Assembly (NCBI RefSeq): GCF_012940005.1
Contig: NZ_SPMX01000025.1
Coordinates: 1-64,000 of the forward strand
Origin: Candidatus Accumulibacter contiguus
GTDB taxonomy: Bacteria > Pseudomonadota > Gammaproteobacteria > Burkholderiales > Rhodocyclaceae
Direction: 5' to 3'
Length of the DNA: 64,000 nucleotides
The translations under genes and the position numbers were made by a program. The notes beneath the pieces are model-generated. The model searched no databases. It was not told where the DNA came from and was given only the letters and a program-made list of their open reading frames with translations. Of this stretch, positions 20,704-30,500 are shown piece by piece. Each line of letters begins with the position of its first letter. Position 1 is the stretch's first letter.

Positions 20704-22431
20704 TTAAGCGGGTTGAGGAGTGAGAACGCCAGCACTCTGGACGGCTGTCCGCGGCTGCGTAGCAGCCATCACCTGCTGGCGTGTGCCATACGTCTGGATC
20801 ACACCATTGTCCAGAACCAGTATCCGGTCGGCGACGGCGAGAATGTTCATGCGATGGGAAATGAAGATCACCGTCTTGCCCTGGGCCTTCAGATCCAGTA
20901 TCGCGTGGATCAGCGCCGCTTCACCTACGTCGTCCAGATTGGCGTTCGGTTCGTCGAGTACGATCAGGCTGGGATTGCCATACAGCGCTCGTGCCAGACC
21001 GATGCGTTGCCGCTGCCCTCCGGAAAGGAAGCTGCCGGCCTCACCCATTGGCGTGTCGTAGCCCCGCGGGAAGCGCAGGATCATGTCATGAATGCCGGTT
21101 CTTTGCGCGGCTTCGATGACCTTGGTCGAGTCAATATCGCCGAAGCGGGCGATGTTTTCCGCAACGCTGCCTTCGAAAAGCTCGACGTCCTGTGGAAGGT
21201 AGCCAAGGAATGGTCCCAGTTCTTCCCGGTCGAGGCTTTCGATGTTTTTGTCATCGAGCAGAACCCGGCCCTGGAGTTCCGGCCAGATACCCACCAGGCA
21301 ACGTGCCAGGGTGGATTTTCCGGAGCCGGACGGGCCGACGATGGCAATCACTTCCCCCGCGGGAAACTCGGCAGTGAGCCCCGCGAGGATGGGTTGTGCA
21401 CGATTCGACGCTGTCGCCACGAGGTTCTCGATGCGCACTGAGCCGCGTAGCGCCTCGTGGATCAGGCCGGCCGGCCGCTCGGGATGATCGCGCAGCAAGG
21501 ACTCCAGCGCTTCGAAGGCCTTGCGGGCCGATTGCCAGCCTGTCCAGCTACCGACAATGCCATCGATCGGTTGCAGGCAGCGGCTCATCAGTACATTCGC
21601 CGCAATCATGCCGCCGGTGGTCAGTTCGCCCTTGATCACCAGCAGGGCACCAGCGCCCAGCATCAAGGATTGCTGGCTGTAGCGGATGAACTTGCTCAAG
21701 GCCTGGATGCGCCGCTGCCGATCCTGTGATGCCGAATACAGAGACATATGCCGTTGATGGTGGCCCAGCCAGCGTTGCCGCAGGTTGCCCAGCATGCCCA
21801 GAGATTCGATGACCTCGGCGTTGCGCAACTTGCTGTGCAGATACACCGCCACCTTGACCCCGGCTTCCGAGGTCTTCTGCGTCGGGCCCTGGGTCACCCG
21901 GTGGCTGAAGACCGCCACCCCGGTCAGGATGCCGGCAAATACCAGGGCAAGGAAGCCCAGTGAGGGGTGCAGCAGGAACAGCACCAGCAGGTAAATCGGA
22001 CTCCAGGGTGCGTCGAAGAAGGCGAAGATGCCATTACCGGTAATGAACTGGCGAACGTTGGTGAGATTGGAAAAAGCCTCTACCGGGTTGTCCCGACTCT
22101 GATTGAGATGCGATTCGAAGCAGGCATTGAACACCCGGCTGTTGAGTCGTTCGTCCAGGCGCACGCCCAGGCGAACCAGCAGGCGAGAACGCGACCATTC
22201 GGCAAAGGCGATCACGGCGAACAGAAACAGGACAATCAGGGAGACCACAATCAAGGTCGATTCGTTGCGGCCGGTCATGAACCGGTCATAGACCTGCAGC
22301 ATGTAGATGGTCGGAGTCAGCATCAGCAGATTGATCACCAGGCTGAAGATCCCGACGACCAGGAATTCTCGCCGGAACGACCAGAGGGTGGCCGTCAGTT
22401 CGCTTCGCTGAAAAAAGGAAGGTGTTTTCAT
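20704..22431 (-). CDS. Type I secretion ABC transporter (PrtD/AprD type), second copy
   Basis: A 575-residue fusion of an exporter membrane domain (six segments, about 20-300, starting 'FLVVGIFSLVINLLMLTPTIYMLQVYDRFM') and an ATPase domain. Walker A is 'GPSGSGKSTLARCLVG', the signature 'LSGGQRQRIGLARALYG' and Walker B 'LIVLDEPNANLD', all intact. It has no C39 peptidase, which fits export of a substrate with an uncleaved C-terminal signal. ATG 22431 ('MKTPSFFQRSEL') is chosen over a longer in-frame extension, because the family begins just before the first membrane segment. It follows a paralogous ABC gene by 46 bases and precedes the adaptor. Confidence 0.92.
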   Translation of the reverse strand: MKTPSFFQRSELTATLWSFRREFLVVGIFSLVINLLMLTPTIYMLQVYDRFMTGRNESTLIVVSLIVLFLFAVIAFAEWSRSRLLVRLGVRLDERLNSRVFNACFESHLNQSRDNPVEAFSNLTNVRQFITGNGIFAFFDAPWSPIYLLVLFLLHPSLGFLALVFAGILTGVAVFSHRVTQGPTQKTSEAGVKVAVYLHSKLRNAEVIESLGMLGNLRQRWLGHHQRHMSLYSASQDRQRRIQALSKFIRYSQQSLMLGAGALLVIKGELTTGGMIAANVLMSRCLQPIDGIVGSWTGWQSARKAFEALESLLRDHPERPAGLIHEALRGSVRIENLVATASNRAQPILAGLTAEFPAGEVIAIVGPSGSGKSTLARCLVGIWPELQGRVLLDDKNIESLDREELGPFLGYLPQDVELFEGSVAENIARFGDIDSTKVIEAAQRTGIHDMILRFPRGYDTPMGEAGSFLSGGQRQRIGLARALYGNPSLIVLDEPNANLDDVGEAALIHAILDLKAQGKTVIFISHRMNILAVADRILVLDNGVIQTYGTRQQVMAATQPRTAVQSAGVLTPQPA

Positions 22432-22477
22432 GGTGAGCCGTAGATCGTAGATGAATCTGGAAGTCGCTTGCGGACCG

Positions 22478-24218
22478 TTACGCGGCGGGGGCGGCAGCAA
22501 GACCAGCCGAAGGTGTGGCAGCCGGCGCCGCTGCCGCCTTGTGCAGAGCCGCCAGCACCTCGTCACGCGGCCCGGCGATCTGTACCTGTCCATCGCGCAA
22601 CACCAGCATCAGGTCTGCAGCAGCCAGGACACTGGTGCGATGGGTGATGACGATCAGGGTGGTGCCTTGTGCCTTGAGCCCCAGCAAGGTATTCACCAGG
22701 GCCGCTTCGCCGGCCTCGTCGAGGCTGGAATTCGGTTCATCGAGCACGACGAATTTGGGGTTGCCATAAATGGCGCGTGCCAGCCCCACGCGCTGACGCT
22801 GGCCGCCGGAAAGAAAACAACCATCGTCGCCGATGAGCGTTTCGTAAGCGTCCGGCAGCGCCAGAATCGCCTCGTGCAGTCCCACTGCTCGCGCTGCGGC
22901 CACTACCTGATCCATGTCCACCTCCCCGAAGCGCGCGATGTTCTCGGCAAGAGAGCCACCGAAAAGCTCGATGCCCTGCGGCAGGTAACCGATGTGAGGC
23001 CCCAACTCCTCCTTGTTCCAGGGATGGACATCGACGCCATCGAGCCGTACCTTGCCGTTCGCTGCCGGCCAGATGCCCACCATCAGGCGTGCCAGAGTCG
23101 ATTTTCCGGACGCCGAAGGGCCGACGATGGCCAGAATCTGTCCAGCAGGGACGCTGAAGGAAACCCCGCGGATGATCGCCACCTGACCACCAGGGGCCGA
23201 GGCGATCAAACCTTCCACCGCGAGCTGGCCCTTGGGTGCTGGCAGGGGCATGCCTTTCTGGCGCTCGGGCAAGGCCTGCAGGAGCTTGTCCAGCCGTTGA
23301 TAGGCGTCCCGCGCAGTGACGACGCTCTTCCAGAGCATGACCACCTGCACCAGCGGTGCCAGTACCCGCGGCCCCAGCACCCAGGCGACGATCATCATGC
23401 CGCTGCCACCCGCCAGCTCTCCCCTGACCGACAGCCAGGCACCAAGACCGAGGAGTGCGGCCGAAAGGGTGGTCTGCAGCATCTTGGAGAGCGCGGCATT
23501 GGCGCCCGCATGATCGGAGGCTTCTGCCTGCAGGCACAGGAAGCTGCGCTGCTTGCTCATCCAGCGCTGATGGATGCTGCGCAGCATTCCCATCGCCTCG
23601 ATCACCTGCGCGTTGCGCAGCGTGCCATTTGCATAGTTCTGGGCGGCGATGGCGTCCTTTTGGGCTGCGACCAGGGGAGGCTGGGTGTTTTTTTTCGGTG
23701 AGATAGGTCAGAAAGACCTGGAGGAGGGCAGCAAGCACCGAGATCCAACCGAGCAGCGGACTGATCATATAGATCAGAATCAGGAACAGCAGGGAAACCG
23801 GTGCGTCCATGAGAGCCGTGAGCGCTGGCGTCGTCAGGAACTCGCGGATGCTGCGCAGGTCGTTCAAGGCCTGACTGGTGCCACCGGGAATCCGGCGCAG
23901 GTTGGCTTCGAAAATCGCGCTGAACACCCGTTCCCGGAGCTTACGGTCGAGAGCCTGGCCGGCCTGATGCATGACCCCGCCGCGCGCCCATTCGAGCAAC
24001 TCCATGACCACATAGAACCACAGCACGAGCAGGGTCAACATCAGCAAGGTACTGGAATTGCGGCTGTTGATGACGCGGTCGTACACCTCGAGCATGTAGC
24101 CAGTGGGCGCCAGAATCAGCAAGGTGCAGAAGACGCTGAAAAAAGCAGCCTTCTTGAAAAAGGGCTGCAGTTCGAGGATCGCTGCACGGAGTTCAGAGCG
24201 GCTTTCAGCAGGGGTCAT
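22478..24218 (-). CDS. Type I secretion ABC transporter, first copy; frame broken at an A8 run
   Basis: This is a paralogue of the next gene. The N-terminal part (ATG 24218, 'MTPAESRSELRAAILELQPFF') has the exporter membrane segments, including 'AAFFSVFCTLLILAPTGYMLEVYDRVI'. The remainder (from about 'KDAIAAQNYANGTLRNAQVIEAMGML') lies in another frame and has Walker A 'GPSASGKSTLARLMVG', signature 'LSGGQRQRVGLARAIYG' and Walker B 'FVVLDEPNSSLD'. The frames join at eight T's on the plus strand (23688-23695); with one removed, the protein is a continuous 579 residues. Both tandem ATPases therefore look functional and could form a heterodimer. A palindromic repeat lies between this gene and the upstream TnpB-like gene. 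Confidence 0.88.
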
Positions 24219-24273
24219 GAGGATTCTCTCGGAGTGCCAGGAACTGCCGAATGGCCGGTTCATCAGCAGTGAA

Positions 24274-24393
24274 TGAAAAAGTCGCCTTGGCGACCCTCGA
24301 ATCTCCCCTCTCCGCAAGCGGGAGAGGGGCCGGGGGTGAGGGAAACGGTCATGACTTTCATGTTCGGGGGGGTCTGGAAAAGTCATGACTGTT
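24274..24393. repeat. Composite palindromic repeat, modules C-B-A (reverse orientation)
   Basis: A degenerate C module (24274-24302, GTCGC-cttg-GCGAC) is followed by a B module (24303-24342, CTCCCCTCTCC-gcaagc-GGGAGAGGGG) and an A module (24342-24393) with GGTCATGACTTTCATG and GGAAAAGTCATGACTGTT arms. It separates the TnpB-like gene from the type I secretion ABC gene and could form a strong transcript hairpin. Confidence 0.82.
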
Positions 24394-24409
24394 GGGTAGG
24401 AAACGGTGC

Positions 24410-25051
24410 TCACGGCAGTACCGCCGTGGCTTGCTGGATCGCCGGAGTTTCTTCCGACTGGCTTGCGTGCACCACCACATATTCCGGCATCTCGGCTTCG
24501 AGGCCGAGCGGTCTTTCCGCGTCGGCGTCAAGCGCCGCCAACCAGAAGGAAAGCTGATATCCCTGCGGGGTGCGTGCCAGGACGATCTCCCGCAGCTTCT
24601 CGCGCTGGAAACGCAACTCATCCTCCGCTTGCAGCGTCAGCTGGAAACGCATGCGACCATCGAGGGTGTACATGGAGAGCAGGCCATCCTTGAGGCTGAG
24701 GGTATGCCGGTCGAAATAGACGGGGGCACTCGGCAGAAACTGCAGTAGAGGCAAGGGGCGATCCGGATGAGCGGCGGCGTTGAACGGGCTATTGGGATGT
24801 TGCAGGATCAGACGGCATGTACGCGAGACCGAATAGATCGCGTTGCAGACCATCTGCGACCCCACCTGAGGAAAACGCTGACGCAGGTCGTGGTAGGTGA
24901 TGTGGTGCAGGGCCACCCGGTTCCAGCATCGGGTCTGCTGCACCACCGGCGCCAGCGCATTGCACAGTTCGGCGAACGCCACCTGCAAAGCCTGCAGGCG
25001 TGCCGTTTGCTCGGGCGTGGTGGTGAGGAGAATATGCAGCGGGGAATTCAT
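24410..25051 (-). CDS. Short TnpB-like protein without a RuvC nuclease domain
   Basis: The 213-residue protein resembles only the N-terminal (WED/REC-like) half of IS605-type TnpB. It has 'TTTPEQTARLQALQVAFAELCNA' (compare the usual 'PTPEQ...' opening), 'NRVALHHITYHDLRQRFP' (usual 'ALHHxxYxxIRxRF'), then 'YFDRHTLSLKDGLLSMYTLDGRMRFQLTL' (usual 'YDDRxLxWK...SIxTxxGR'). TnpB would next show the RuvC 'GxDxG' motif; here the protein ends after about 35 low-complexity residues, with no RuvC or zinc finger. It is therefore unlikely to be a nuclease and might be a domesticated nucleic-acid-binding protein. ATG 25051 sits within a 12-bp inverted repeat. It precedes the type I secretion operon on the same strand. 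The homology call is by eye and moderate. Confidence 0.5.
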   Translation of the reverse strand: MNSPLHILLTTTPEQTARLQALQVAFAELCNALAPVVQQTRCWNRVALHHITYHDLRQRFPQVGSQMVCNAIYSVSRTCRLILQHPNSPFNAAAHPDRPLPLLQFLPSAPVYFDRHTLSLKDGLLSMYTLDGRMRFQLTLQAEDELRFQREKLREIVLARTPQGYQLSFWLAALDADAERPLGLEAEMPEYVVVHASQSEETPAIQQATAVLP

Positions 25052-25081
25052 ATAGGAGATGTTATCACAATCTCCTATATG
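25049..25081. promoter_or_regulatory. 12-bp perfect inverted repeat covering the start of the TnpB-like gene
   Basis: CATATAGGAGAT (25049-25060) and ATCTCCTATATG (25070-25081) are perfect complements around a 9-base loop, and the ATG of the TnpB-like gene is the last three bases of the proximal arm. In DNA it looks like an operator; in RNA it would pair an AGGAG with the bases next to the start codon and could block translation. It is not obviously a member of the window's repeat family. Confidence 0.6.
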
Positions 25082-25199
25082 AAAACATGTCTCTGGAAAA
25101 AATAATGTGAAAGTCCCTTGACGCTCACGAAACCTGACCCTTTTTCGCGCAGCAGAAGTGATCCGGTCACTGCGCAAGGTTAGGCAGGTTAAACCTCGG

Positions 25200-26648
25200 C
25201 TAGGCTGTCCCGCCGACCGTCAAGCCGTCGATGCGCAGGGTCGGCTGGCCGACGCCCACCGGTACGCTCTGCCCATCCTTGCCGCAAGTTCCGACGCCGG
25301 GATCGAGACGCATGTCGTTGCCGATCATCGACACCTGATGCATCGCTTCCGGACCGCTGCCGATCAGGGTCGCCCCTTTGATCGGCGAGCCCAACTTGCC
25401 GTCTTCGATCAGGTAGGCCTCGGACATCGAGAAAACAAACTTGCCGTTGGTGATATCCACCTGCCCACCACCGAAATTGACCGCATAAATGCCCTTCTTG
25501 ACCGATTGGATGATTTCTTCGACGCTCTTGTCGCCATTCAACATCGTGGTGTTGGTCATGCGTGGCAGTGGCAGGTGCGCAAACGACTCGCGGCGACCAT
25601 TGCCCGTCGGGGAAACTCCCATCAGCCGGGCGTTGAGACTATCCTGCATGTAGCCCTTGAGGATGCCGTCTTCGATCAATACCGTACGCTGCGTTGGATT
25701 GCCTTCGTCGTCGATGTTCAGCGAACCACGCCGTTCGGCAATCGTGCCGTCATCGATGACGGTGACTCCCGGAGAGGCAACGCGGCTGCCGATGCGGCCG
25801 GCAAAGGTCGAACTGCCCTTGCGGTTGAAATCACCCTCCAGACCATGCCCCACTGCCTCGTGCAGGAGGATGCCAGGCCAGCCGGAGCCCAGGACAACGG
25901 TCATCGTACCCGCCGGCGCCGGGCGAGCGACGAGATTGGTCACCGCCTGATGCACGGCTTCGCGTGCATAACCCTGCAATAGGGCATCACTGAAAAAGCC
26001 GTAATCGGTGCGTCCGCCGCCACCCGCCGATCCCTGTTCGCGCTGGCCGGCTGCTTCGACGATGACCGTCAGCGAGACCCGTACCAGCGGTCGAATGTCG
26101 GCCGCCAGCCGGCCGTCGCTACCGGCAACCAGGACCACCTCGTATTCGCCGGCGAGATGCGCCATCACCTGCGTCACTCGCGGGTCCTCGGCGCGCGCCA
26201 GTGCCTCCAGGCGTTCGAGCAACTTGACCTTGCTGGCCGCGTCGAGCGAAGCGAGCGGATCCTGCGGCACGTACAGGCGATGCCCGCTGCTCCTCTTGAG
26301 CGCTGGTACTCGCCGTTCCTGCCCGGCCGTGGCAATCGCCCGAACCGCCGCAGCCGCATCGCCGAGGGCCTGGACGCTGATATCGTCCGAGTAGGCAAAA
26401 GCCGTTTTCTCACCCGACAGGGCGCGTACGCCGACGCCCTCGTCGATGCTGAAACTGCCGGCCTTGACGATTCCTTCCTCGAGGCTCCAGGCCTCGGAGC
26501 GGCTGTACTGGAAATAGAGGTCGGCATAATCGACCCGGTGCGCCATGATTTTGCCGAATACCCTTGTCAGGTCTGCGACGTCAAGACCATAGGGTGTGAG
26601 CAGGGTTTTTTTGGCCTGCGCGAGCAGGGTTTGAGCGTTTTCGTTCAT
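25200..26648 (-). CDS. tldD: Metalloprotease TldD
   Basis: TldD forms a heterodimer with TldE/PmbA that degrades unfolded peptides and matures some peptide natural products and CcdA. The 482-residue protein carries the metal-binding HExxxH motif in '[26 protein letters not shown]' (about residue 255) and the usual C-terminal '[28 protein letters not shown]' containing the zinc-ligand cysteine. ATG 26648 ('[14 protein letters not shown]') is chosen; the longer frame runs into the upstream gene. It is 34 bases after the nitrilase-family gene, as in many betaproteobacteria. No pmbA is in the window. Confidence 0.95.
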   Translation of the reverse strand: MNENAQTLLAQAKKTLLTPYGLDVADLTRVFGKIMAHRVDYADLYFQYSRSEAWSLEEGIVKAGSFSIDEGVGVRALSGEKTAFAYSDDISVQALGDAAAAVRAIATAGQERRVPALKRSSGHRLYVPQDPLASLDAASKVKLLERLEALARAEDPRVTQVMAHLAGEYEVVLVAGSDGRLAADIRPLVRVSLTVIVEAAGQREQGSAGGGGRTDYGFFSDALLQGYAREAVHQAVTNLVARPAPAGTMTVVLGSGWPGILLHEAVGHGLEGDFNRKGSSTFAGRIGSRVASPGVTVIDDGTIAERRGSLNIDDEGNPTQRTVLIEDGILKGYMQDSLNARLMGVSPTGNGRRESFAHLPLPRMTNTTMLNGDKSVEEIIQSVKKGIYAVNFGGGQVDITNGKFVFSMSEAYLIEDGKLGSPIKGATLIGSGPEAMHQVSMIGNDMRLDPGVGTCGKDGQSVPVGVGQPTLRIDGLTVGGTA

Positions 26649-26682
26649 TGATTTTCCATGGTTGCTGCCGTTTGGGTGCCGC

Positions 26683-27528
26683 TTACATGACACGGTGCCC
26701 GAGCGCCGGCAGACTGGTGCGGACTTCGGCGAGGCGGGCTCGTTCAAGGTCCGCGATGACGATTCCTGGTCCTTTCAGCTTGCGGTCGAGGATATTCCCC
26801 CAGGGATCGATGAGCATGCTGTTGCCGTGCGTCTCGCGCCCGTTCTCATGACGACCACCCTGTGCCACGGCCAGCACATAACACTGATTCTCGATCGCCC
26901 GCGCCCGTAGCAGAATCTCCCAATGCGCTCGCCCGGTGGTCTCGGTAAAGGCTGCCGGAATCACCAGCAATTCTGTGACACCAAAAGCACGATAAAGCTC
27001 CGGAAATCTGAGGTCGTAGCAGATCGACAGGCCGACCCGACCAAAAGGTATGCTGAAGGACACCGGCTGACGACCGGCTTCGATCGTCGCCCGTTCGTCG
27101 TAGTGCTCGGTACCCTGCCGAAAGCCGAACAGGTGGATCTTGTCGTAGCGCGCGGCGCGCTGGCCTCGCGGATTGTAGACCAGACTCGAATTGAGGACCT
27201 TGTCGGGATGCTCGGTCCACAGCGGCAGCGAGCCGCCGATCAACCAGACCCCGTGTTCGCGGGCTTTTGCCGCAAGAAAGTCCTGGATTGGCCCATGCCC
27301 ATCGACTTCCCGCAGCCTGACTTTGTCGTCGTCACGCATGCCCATGATCGCGAAGTACTCGGGCAGCGCGAGCAATTCGGCGCCCTGCGCAACGGCCTCG
27401 TCGATGAGGCCAGTGGCAGTGCGCAGGTTCTCGTCGACGCGCGGCGTCGAAACCATTTGCAGCGCAGCGGCCCGCAGTGTCGGGACCGCTGCTGGGTCGG
27501 CTGGCAGATCACTGATGCGTGGGTTCAT
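26683..27528 (-). CDS. Nitrilase-superfamily amidohydrolase (Nit1-like)
   Basis: A 281-residue carbon-nitrogen hydrolase with the full catalytic triad: Glu in '[12 protein letters not shown]', Lys in '[13 protein letters not shown]' and Cys in '[15 protein letters not shown]'. The sequence is closest to the Nit1/YbeM group, which hydrolyses deaminated glutathione. Its ATG overlaps the yhdP stop (ATGA), and tldD follows directly. The yhdP-nit-tldD order is common in this bacterial class and suggests housekeeping peptide or metabolite repair. The N-terminal 15 residues before '[14 protein letters not shown]' are longer than usual. The precise substrate is inferred from family resemblance. Confidence 0.88.
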   Translation of the reverse strand: MNPRISDLPADPAAVPTLRAAALQMVSTPRVDENLRTATGLIDEAVAQGAELLALPEYFAIMGMRDDDKVRLREVDGHGPIQDFLAAKAREHGVWLIGGSLPLWTEHPDKVLNSSLVYNPRGQRAARYDKIHLFGFRQGTEHYDERATIEAGRQPVSFSIPFGRVGLSICYDLRFPELYRAFGVTELLVIPAAFTETTGRAHWEILLRARAIENQCYVLAVAQGGRHENGRETHGNSMLIDPWGNILDRKLKGPGIVIADLERARLAEVRTSLPALGHRVM

Positions 27529-30500
27529 TGCGTACTCCGGTCGGGGTTGGCGGGGAATGGCAGATCAGGGGTAGGCACCGGGGTCGCCGAACGGGAGATC
27601 TTCTGCACCTTGGGGTCGTCCCATTTGCCGGTTACCAGATAGTCGAAAGCAAAGACCTTGTTGAGAGGCCCCTGCAGGATTTTATCTGCCAGCAGCGTGG
27701 CAATGCCGGCCAGCGGATTGATCACCGCAACCCCCAGGGCGGCGCTGCTGCCAAGTTCGGGCTGGACGGTTACCTTGAGATGTTGCGTTTCATTTTTCAG
27801 GTCGGCATCGCCACGCATCACCACGTGCGCCGCCGGGCCATCGATTTGCAGGCGCTGGGTGTGCATCAGCCCGCTGCTGACCGTCATTTTGCCGTGAATG
27901 CTGTCGAAAGCGAAACCGTCGCTGAAGATATCACCAAAATCAAAGCTCAGACGACGCGGCAGGCCTTGCAGACTGATCAGGCCGAGCAGCTTGCCGGCGC
28001 CGGGGTCGAGCTTCAGAAACTGACCCTTGCTGGCATCGAGCTGCATGTCGCCGCTCAGCGTCGCGTAGTCCAGTCGATCCGGGGCACCGTTCCAGCCGAT
28101 TTTTCCCTGCATGGTCGCGCTACCGGCACGCACGGCACCGGCGTAGCCCAGCCGGTCGAGCAACTTGCCGACATCGCTGCACTCCAGTGTGAAATCGAGT
28201 TGCGTGCGGTTGGCCGCGCTGATCTGCCACTGTCCGCTGCCGGACAGCCTGGCATGGGGGTTGAGTAATTCGATCTTGTCGAGCCGCCAGATCCCGCCAT
28301 CATTGTGTGCCTGCACATCGAGGCGCCCGAAGCGATGATCGCCGACGGTGAAGTCATCGACCACGATGTCTAGGGCGGGCAGATTCTTGAGCGCCTCGCC
28401 GGGTTCTGCGTCCTTGCTCACCTTCTCCGGACGGCGCCATTTCTTGAACTGCGCCTTCAACTTGCCGGTGCCCGATCCGTCCCAGACAAAACTGCCCACT
28501 GCCTGATCCGACTGTACCGTACCCCGCCATTGTGAAGTCGCTCCCGACACCCCCACGCTGACCCGGGTGTAGGAGGCGCCGAGCAGGATCACTTCGTCCG
28601 CCTTGAGATCGACCGAGACCGGCAAGCCGGAAGCGGAACCCGGCTCCTTGCCGCTGCTCTGCAGCAGCTCTTGCCAGTAGCCGACATCGAGCGTCGGGAC
28701 GCTGATCCCGACGTTGAATCCACGTTCCGGCAAAGACGCCAATGGCCGCCCAATCATGATCGCCGCTCGTTCCGGAATAGCCTCGTCGCCCTGCTTGCGG
28801 CGGACCATTTGCATACCGAACACATTGCCGATGCTTGCGCGCAACTGCTCGCGGCGTATCGCTTCGGTAGCACGCATGGTGCCTGTCGGCAGCGGTGTCG
28901 TCTCGAAATGCAGGGCCAGATTTTCGCCGGCGCTCTTGCCGAGTGGCGCTGGCAGCGTGGATGCGACGCCGACCAGATTTGAGTCCAGCAGCAGCTCGAC
29001 TTCGCGCTTGCGGACCCGCAGTTCGGCACGGTAGGTGGTGCTTCCGGACAGCTTGTCGAGCATCGCTAATTCCGCGCGTCGCCGCAAGTCGTCCACGGCC
29101 AGCGTGCCTTCGGCAATTACCAGCACCTTGCCGTCCTGCGATCCTCCGGTAATCCTGACCTGGCCACCGAACAGCTGGGCGTTGATCTCCGGTACGCGCA
29201 GGGTTTTTTCGGAGAACTGCAGGCTACCATTTACCTGCCGCAGAGGTGGCAGCGCCGGGTCGACATTCACCTCGTTGGCCAGCAGGGTGTAGGTCCCGTC
29301 GATCCGGGATTCCGCGAGCCGTGCCTCCGCCAGAGGAATCTCCAGCGCAATATTCAGGTGACCCTTGCCACTGGCACTCATGGAGTCGGTGAAGTGGTCG
29401 ATCTGGTTCGCCACCGGACTCTGCCTGATGAACTTGAGAAATTCCGAAGTCTCTCCGTCGGCGCGCCCCTTCACCTTGAGGGTCGATACCGGCGCATCGA
29501 AGTCGGGAATCTCGGCACGTGTCTCGGTCAATCGGGCACCGAGAATCGTGCCGCGCCGCGCCATCACCAGCATTCCGGTCCCCTCGAAGCGAAGATCAGC
29601 ATCGATTCCGCTGATCACCGGCCAGCCGGTACCGTAATCCAGCGTCACTCCCTGCGCCTTGACGGTGACCAGAAACTGGCCCTGCTTGCGGTCGAGAAAC
29701 GGAAAATTCGCCAGATCGCCCTTCAGGATGAGCTTGGCTTCGCTTGCTGCCCCGGCCTTGAGGGCATCACGCAGCCAGTGACGTGCATCGACATTGATCG
29801 CCGCTGGCAGGTAGCGCCAGACGGCGCGCGCGTCGGCGCGGCTGAGTGTTGCCGTCAGGTCGATGCTGCCGGGCCCTTCAGCGTGCTTGCGGTAGCTCCC
29901 CTGTGCAATACCGGCTGCGTCGGGTCCGGCAAACTCGGCGCGCGCCAACTCGGCATCGAGCCTGCCCTTGCTGATTTTCCATTTGGCCTGTGCATTCAAG
30001 GTGTCGAGTGCGATCGATGATTCGGGAAAAACATCGGGCAGTTCGATGCTCACCTGCTGCGAACGCAACTGCACGGCACCACCCTGCTCGCTGGCCTCGA
30101 ACGAGCCGGACAAGCCTGTGACGCCGAGGAAATGGCCAGCGGGTTTGAGTGCCAGACCATCAAAACGGCTTTTCAGCGAATAAGTCCGCAGGCCCTCGGC
30201 GTCACCCTGCCAACTGGCACGCAGATCACTGAGGCGGCCGCGTGGTGCGAAATCGTTCAGCAACTTCCTTGACCCTGCGTCGAGCGGCAGATAGGCCGCC
30301 AGTTTGGCGAGCGGACCCAGTTCCAGTGTGCCGGCCGTGGCACTACCACGCAGCGCGCTGCCGGTGGCGGCTGGGCGCTGCCACTCGACGTGAAAATCGG
30401 TCGGTTCGATATGAATGGCCGCTGCCGGGGAATCGCCTTCGATAGCGCGCGTCAGCAGTTCGATGCGACGCCCATCCAAGCTGATCCCGGTCGCTGCAAA

